Source: Lonicera japonica (Eukaryota; Streptophyta; Magnoliopsida; Dipsacales; Caprifoliaceae). Taken from it: a DNA stretch of 64,000 nt. The notes beneath the pieces were generated by a model. The model was given only the letters and a program-made list of their open reading frames with translations, did no database searches and was not told the DNA's origin. Positions 59,862 through 64,000 of this stretch are shown here, in pieces; position 1 is the stretch's first letter, and each line of letters starts with the position of its first letter. Where the stretch lies: assembly GCA_021464415.1 (NCBI GenBank), contig CM038467.1:48111715-48175714 (forward strand), read 5' to 3'. Position numbers and translations under genes: made by a program.

Positions 59862-60590
59862 TTCGTGAATGCCTCCGGAGAGGGCTTGTGTTTGGTTTTG
59901 CCTCCGGAGAGGGCTTTTGATCTTCTCGCCTCAGGTGGGAGGACTACCATTCCTACACCGTGCCTCTCTAGGAGGGCTTTTGATCTTCTCGCCTCAGGTG
60001 GGAGGACTACGATTGCTACACTGTGCCTCTCTGGGAGGGCTTTTGATCTTCTCGCCTCAGGTGGGAGGACTACCATTGCTGCACTGTGCCTCTCTGGGAG
60101 GGCTTTTGATCTTCTCGCCTTCAGGTGGTAGGACTACCATTGCTACATTGTGCCTCTCCGGGAGGGCTTTTGATCTTCTCGCCTCAGGTGGGAGGACTAC
60201 CATTGCTACACTGTGGCTCTCTGGGAGGGCTTTGTTCTTCTCGCCTCATGTGGGAGGACTACCATTGCTACACTGTGGCTCTCTGGGAGGGCTTTGTTCT
60301 TCTCGCCTCAGGTGGGAGGACTACCATTGCTACACTGTGCCTCTCTGGGAGGGCTTTTGATCTTCTCGCCTCAGGTGGGAGGACTACCATTGCTACACTG
60401 TGCCTCTCTGGGAGGGCTTTGTTCTTCTCGCCTCAGGTGGGAGGACTACCATTGCTACACTGTGCCTTTCTGGGAGGGCTTTGTTCTGTAAAAGAAAGAT
60501 AATTGCCTCTGGGAGGGCTTTTTGTTAGTAATTTTGCCTCTGGCGAGGGCTTGTGCTCGTGATTTGCCTCGAGGAGGGCTTGTGTTGTAC
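59862..60590 (+). repeat. 63-bp minisatellite (about 9 units plus degenerate ends)
   Basis: The unit is GCCTCTCTGGGAGGGCTTTT-GATCTTCTC-GCCTCAGGTGGGAGGACTAC-CATTGCTACACTGT. The 63-bp period is divisible by three, so several frames stay open across it (up to 163 codons). Those are consequences of the repeat. Flanking shorter versions (GCCTCCGGAGAGGGCTT, GCCTCTGGCGAGGGCTT and GCCTCGAGGAGGGCTT) suggest the array grew from a 'GCCTC..GAGGGCTT' motif. Confidence 0.9.
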
Positions 60591-61420
60591 TCCGGTGAAT
60601 TTGATTGTCTCTTTTAGATTGCTAGAGTGAGAGAGAGAGAAGTTCTGTGAGACTGAAAAGAGCTTCTCGGGATTTAATCTTTATCTGGATGTCCGTTTTC
60701 CATATATCTTTTTGAACTTTACTCTCATGTTTTCCTCGAGTGAAGATACTTCTCTCAGAAGGCAGCTTTCGGATTTCTTTTGCTCTTCGCAGAGTGATGA
60801 TTCGAGGTTTTCCAAACCATCTCTTCTGTATTGTGCTGAAAAGAAAATTTGTTTTGAAAGTTCAATCTCTGACCTCTGTTCTCTTTTTAGTTTTCACTTT
60901 TGGTGGGCCCACATTCGTATTCTGTTTTTTGATGCCCTTATTTCTCCCTTTTTTGGGAAAGACCTTTCCTGGCCTTCTTCTGTTTTTGACCAGGAGTCTT
61001 TTTATCCCTTTGTCGTGATCAGGAGCCTTACTCACCCAAAACGAAGCCCTGAGCCGGTTTTGGCCTAGCTGTCACTTTTGGTGTGGCTCTCCCTCTGTCA
61101 CTTTGCATTTCTATTTCTCTCGCTTTCTCTGGGTGCTCATGCGGGTTCTTTCTCTTTTTTACTTTTTAAATTTTTTCCATTCCCGTCTTAATCGGATATT
61201 TTTCTTTTTCTTATTGACGGTCTCGGTCCTTTTTTAGGAGATCAGAGACTACTTTAACCGTTGTATTTTGTTCTCACATTTTTCGGAGAGATGATTTGGA
61301 AGTCCTTTCCTCGAATCTTCATCATGGGTGTGCGGTACTTAGAAAGTTTTTCGAAAACTGTTTCCCTGAAGCATTCCTACAGGAGAAAAAATGAGACAAA
61401 GGTCAAAAAATCAGGGGAGG
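60591..61420 (+). other. Pyrimidine-rich leader-like region, no supported gene
   Basis: A T/C-rich stretch with an open frame of 118 codons (60712-61068) that is Ser/Phe-rich and has no recognisable domain. It may be noncoding 5' sequence of the cassette. Confidence 0.4.
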
Positions 61421-61428
61421 GGGCCAAA

Positions 61429-61489
61429 TGTCGCGCGACAATTCGGTGGAAAGCTCTTTGTCGCGCGACAAACTGGCTTATTATATAAA
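61429..61489 (+). promoter_or_regulatory. Gene A promoter: two CG palindromes plus TATA box
   Basis: TGTCGCGCGACA lies at 61429-61440 and TTTGTCGCGCGACAAA at 61457-61472. The TATA box TATATAA is at 61483-61489. A CT-rich leader follows to the ATG at 61628. The layout matches the promoter of gene B and of the LTR at 58383-59751. Confidence 0.65.
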
Positions 61490-61627
61490 CCCCTTGCTAA
61501 GCTCATTCCACCTCATTCTCTCCTTTTCTATTTATCTCTCTAGCTCTCTTTCTCTCTTCTCTCAAGCGCGGAAGCCCTGCCGCTTTTTCCATTTTTTCGA
61601 CTTTCTCACTACTTTACTTATACATAG

Positions 61628-62605
61628 ATGGATCCCGCACAGCCAGACCGGCTTGAGGGTGACCAGGAGGAGGTTACTTTTACTGACGCTCAGGGAGTTC
61701 TCCGTTGCAGCCCTCACCACGATGATTGGGCTGATCTTGACTGGTATGGCGAGGATGGGCTGGACGGCGGTCGGGCAGTGGTCTACCGAGATGTGACCCG
61801 GGCTGCTCCAGTCCCGGATGTTCCTTGGCTCTTGATAGAGCCTGTTTCTCATGAGATCCGTCAACGGTCTCTAGTATGTCTTCTTTTCGTGTATTTATTT
61901 GTTCGATCATTTCTGTCGTTTCCTGCATGTATTTTGAATAATGTTAGTATGCATGTCTGCCTAGAAATAACGTCCGATTTAGAAAACTACATAATTTACT
62001 CTCAAAATTCTATAACTCTCATAATTACACCAAAGTACCCTAAGGTTTTGGAAAATTACATAATTTACCCCTATAACCCCATAACTCTCATAATTACACC
62101 AAAGTACCCTCAGGTTTTGGAAAATTACATAACATAATTTACCCCTATAACCCTATATCTCTCATAATTACACCAAAGTACCCTCCGTGTTTATTTATCT
62201 TAACTATGCTAATTCCCTTTTCTTTTTTTTTTCAGCGGGTGAGCGTGCGTGTAGCGGATCTGAGAGCTTGGCATTCCCAGTATCTCTACAGCTGGAACCT
62301 GCTCCAGTACGTTGATCGAGACCCCACGATATACATGCATGACTATCAGAGGGCGATCGATGTTTTCCTGCAGGCAGATGACCCTCTGTCTTCCTCTCGT
62401 GCTCGGACGGAGTCCCGGAGGAGCACTAGTCGGACCTCTAGGCGATCTCGGTCCTCGGTGATTCACCCCACGGCACCGGTCCAGTCGACGGGGCCTTCTC
62501 AGGCAGCAGTTCCTTCTTCATCTGGATGTCCCAGCGGTCGATCCTACTCTGGAGGAGGGTTCTGGTGACAGTGGTAGCGTGTCGAAGCGCGCTAGGATAT
62601 ATTAG
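61628..62605 (+). CDS. Gene A: spliced TE-associated protein of unknown function
   Basis: Exons are 61628-61873 and 62236-62568 (GTATGT donor, TTTTCAG acceptor, phase 0), giving 192 aa as read. Exon 1 is acidic (DPAQPDRLEGDQEE, DDWADLDWYGEDGLDGG). Exon 2 has an aromatic helical block (RAWHSQYLYSWNLLQYVDRD; DYQRAIDVFLQADDP), then an Arg/Ser-rich tract. A one-base shift near 62525 would change the short C-terminus to an acidic segment ending SKRARIY at 62605, which looks like the original end with a basic cluster. So the copy may be frameshifted. I do not recognise the family. It has its own palindrome-TATA promoter and sits directly upstream of gene B. Confidence 0.55.
61975..62195 (+). repeat. 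Three tandem about 73-bp repeats in gene A intron
   Basis: Each unit contains ATAACTCTCATAATTACACC, AAAGTACCCT and TTTTGGAAAATTACATAA. They occupy most of the 362-bp intron. The 'xxTAATTTACCCCTATAA' phrase is AT-rich and noncoding. Confidence 0.85.
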
Positions 62606-62928
62606 TTTTCTTTTCCTGCATTTAGTTAGTTTAGACAGATATGTAGTTTTTATTTTTTAGACATGTAGACAGAAATTTAGTTTAGAAAACTGTTTTTTTA
62701 TTGGATTTATGAAAAATCTTTATTTGTGTCTGATGATATACTTTTATTCTCTACCTGTGAAAAATATATTTATATGAATCAGTAATTTAGGAGCCTATAC
62801 CATGTAACGCAGTGATACTTAGGGTCCCTGCAAAAAGAACATAGTGAGCACAAATGGATTCAGAAGTGATTCTTTTGGCAAGAATGACTGTTATGTGTAA
62901 GAAGGCAAAAAACAGGGTGACACCAGAG

Positions 62929-63010
62929 GGGATTGTCGCGCGACAATCCCTTTTGGATATAGGTTTGTCGCGCGACAAACAGGTACATGACCCTCTTTTT
63001 TGCTATAAAT
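62929..63010 (+). promoter_or_regulatory. Gene B promoter: two long CG palindromes plus TATA box
   Basis: A 22-bp perfect palindrome at 62929-62950 has TGTCGCGCGACA as its core. An 18-bp one, GTTTGTCGCGCGACAAAC, is at 62963-62980. TATAAAT lies at 63004-63010. The putative leader runs to the ATG at 63050. Confidence 0.65.
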
Positions 63011-63049
63011 ACACCTATCCTCCTTCCTTCATCCCCACACCTTTCCCAA

Positions 63050-63870
63050 AATGTCTTCATATCGTACAAATTTCTGATTTGTATTTTTCTTATGTTAAAG
63101 CCCGAGATGCTCTGATAACTTCTAAGAATGGCTTGAACTTTGGTGCATTCAGTCCTTTAGCGGGTTGGTGCCATCGTCCTGTAGATTTTTCCTTTTTGCT
63201 AGGTGCTTTGTATTTCTGGAGCCCTGCTGATCATCTTTTCCGCTTCGGGCTAGATGAGCTCTGCCCGACTTACGAGGAGTTTTCCTGGCTGTTGCGTTCT
63301 GACGTCCGTCTCCCGATGGCTGTTTCCATAGAAGAAATCGGTCCTCGAGATATGCTGATTGCTCTGTTAGCCATTCCCTAAGCGGCATGTGATGGTTTTA
63401 TTAACGACGGGCTTCTTGACCTCCACAAAATGGTGAGGTTCTTTCATCGTTACAAAGAGAGAGCTTCTTATAGTGTGGGGCGTACTGCGGCGGCCTTGAT
63501 CTGTCTTGTTTTTGATATGCTACTGGTGACGGGCTCTTCCCGTGTCGATCCGACTATTCTGAGTTTGATTTACCATGCTAGGAATGGGGAGTCCGTAGTG
63601 CCTATCGTTCTTGCAGAAACTCTGAATGGCCTAGATGATCTTCAAAGGGGAGCTTCACCCTTCTTCCGGGGAAGCCCGCGTTTGCTATACATGTGGTTGT
63701 TGGAGCGTTTCCGATCGGTGGGTTTCAACGGGGTTCGGCTTGACAACCCGACGCACTTTTTCCGTCGTCCCCTCTTTGGTGCTTTGACCATGTCTTCCTC
63801 TGATTGGACGGTGTGGTTTTCCAGAGAATTTTTGGGCTATTCGGTGGAACATTCCTTGGTGGAAAACTGA
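63050..63870 (+). pseudogene. Gene B: DUF7745/plant-mobile-domain-like protein, interrupted
   Basis: The main frame (from about 63061) encodes VKARDALITSKNGLNFGAF, VDFSFLLGALYFWSPADHLF, RFGLDELCPTYEEFSWLL, and RTAAALICLVFDMLLVTGSS. It continues with NGESVVPIVLAETLNGLDDL, GSPRLLYMWLLERF and WTVWFSREF. This hydrophobic-helical pattern ('FW.P..H.F.F...ELCPT.EEF', 'S.VPIVLAETL.GLD', 'W..ER') resembles the TE-associated plant DUF7745 family related to plant mobile domain proteins. The role is unknown. The ATG at 63050 is out of frame with the body, and a TAA at 63379-63381 splits it. It ends 20 bp before an LTR and may be truncated. The assignment is from memory of the family pattern. Confidence 0.6.
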
Positions 63871-63890
63871 GGGCGATGGTACTTAGTACC

Positions 63891-64000
63891 TGTAGACACC
63901 CCGATCCGTGACCCCAGCAAGAACCCTAACTACCTACGAGAACTACTATTTTTGGAACCCGGGACCCACCTGAGCACCCGAAACTACCCCGAAAGGGTTT
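63891..64000 (+). mobile_element. Start of plus-strand LTR (runs off window)
   Basis: TGTAGACACCCCGATCCGTG and the following about 110 bp match, in inverted orientation, the first about 110 bp of the LTR at 59751-58383 (ACCTACGAGAACTACT, GAGCACCCGAAACT, CCCCGAAAGGGTTT). A purine-rich GAGGGCGATGG at 63869-63879 just before it could be a polypurine tract, which would make gene B the last gene of a plus-strand element. Confidence 0.75.

Noticed and set aside
59844..60502. Repeat-encoded proteins of 92-163 aa with 21-residue repeats, both strands
   Set aside because: The 63-bp period keeps all frames open. There is no start context, domain or composition bias favouring one frame.
60712..61068. 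118-aa Ser/Phe-rich frame
   Set aside because: Pyrimidine-rich DNA yields long Ser/Phe/Leu frames by chance. No domain or splice context supports it.

Overview
This window is nuclear DNA of a eudicot plant. The evidence is AT-rich sequence with GT-AG introns, LRK10-like receptor kinase genes, plant mevalonate kinase exons, and plant-specific retrotransposon lineages (Tat, Sirevirus/SIRE and a Tekay/Del-like chromovirus). The species cannot be named from sequence. Most of the window is transposable-element DNA. A 100-base N gap lies at 1895-1994.

Host genes. Two LRK10-like (LRK10L) receptor kinase genes look intact and are divergently transcribed: 35792-31261 on the minus strand (3 exons, 662 aa) and 37420-41640 on the plus strand (3 exons, 613 aa). 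A truncated 5' copy of the second gene lies between them (35840-36290), and a kinase C-terminal relic lies at about 54365-54640. Outside this pair is an inverted segmental duplication. Its left arm (3604-5077 plus 25719-30262) and right arm (43098-about 50310) each carry only the first two exons of mevalonate kinase. A third exon-1 relic lies at 57389-57526.

Left TE pile (1-25718). The 5' part of a minus-strand Ty3/gypsy element (gag start, tRNA-Met primer site, 3.3 kb LTR) ends at 3603. Next comes a tandem multimer of a non-autonomous LTR element: four LTRs and three internal regions on the minus strand, flanked by AAATG target duplications at 5073 and 25719. A truncated LTR of the first family interrupts its second LTR. 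An 11.2 kb Tat-lineage element (13746-24901) interrupts its fourth LTR. That Tat copy has LTRs of about 890 bp, decayed gag-pol, an internal integrase deletion, a 3' tandem repeat block and a four-exon antisense gene.

The two arms of the inverted duplication act as filled and empty sites for each other. They show that the multimer and a 1.2 kb MULE with long inverted repeats are present only in the left arm. A 1.26 kb hAT element and a 625 bp LINE fragment are present only in the right arm.

Right part (50-64 kb). This holds a complete Sirevirus solo LTR (52429-54225), a 747 bp hAT-type MITE, a second Sirevirus LTR fragment, and then a distinct cassette. In the cassette, two LTRs in inverted orientation (58383-59751 and 63891 onwards) enclose a 63-bp minisatellite and two TE-associated genes. 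Gene A is spliced and unrecognised. Gene B resembles DUF7745 or plant-mobile-domain-type proteins. The LTR and both genes share one promoter layout: CG-rich palindromes of the form TGTCGCGCGACA just upstream of a TATA box. This is the most unusual signal in the window.
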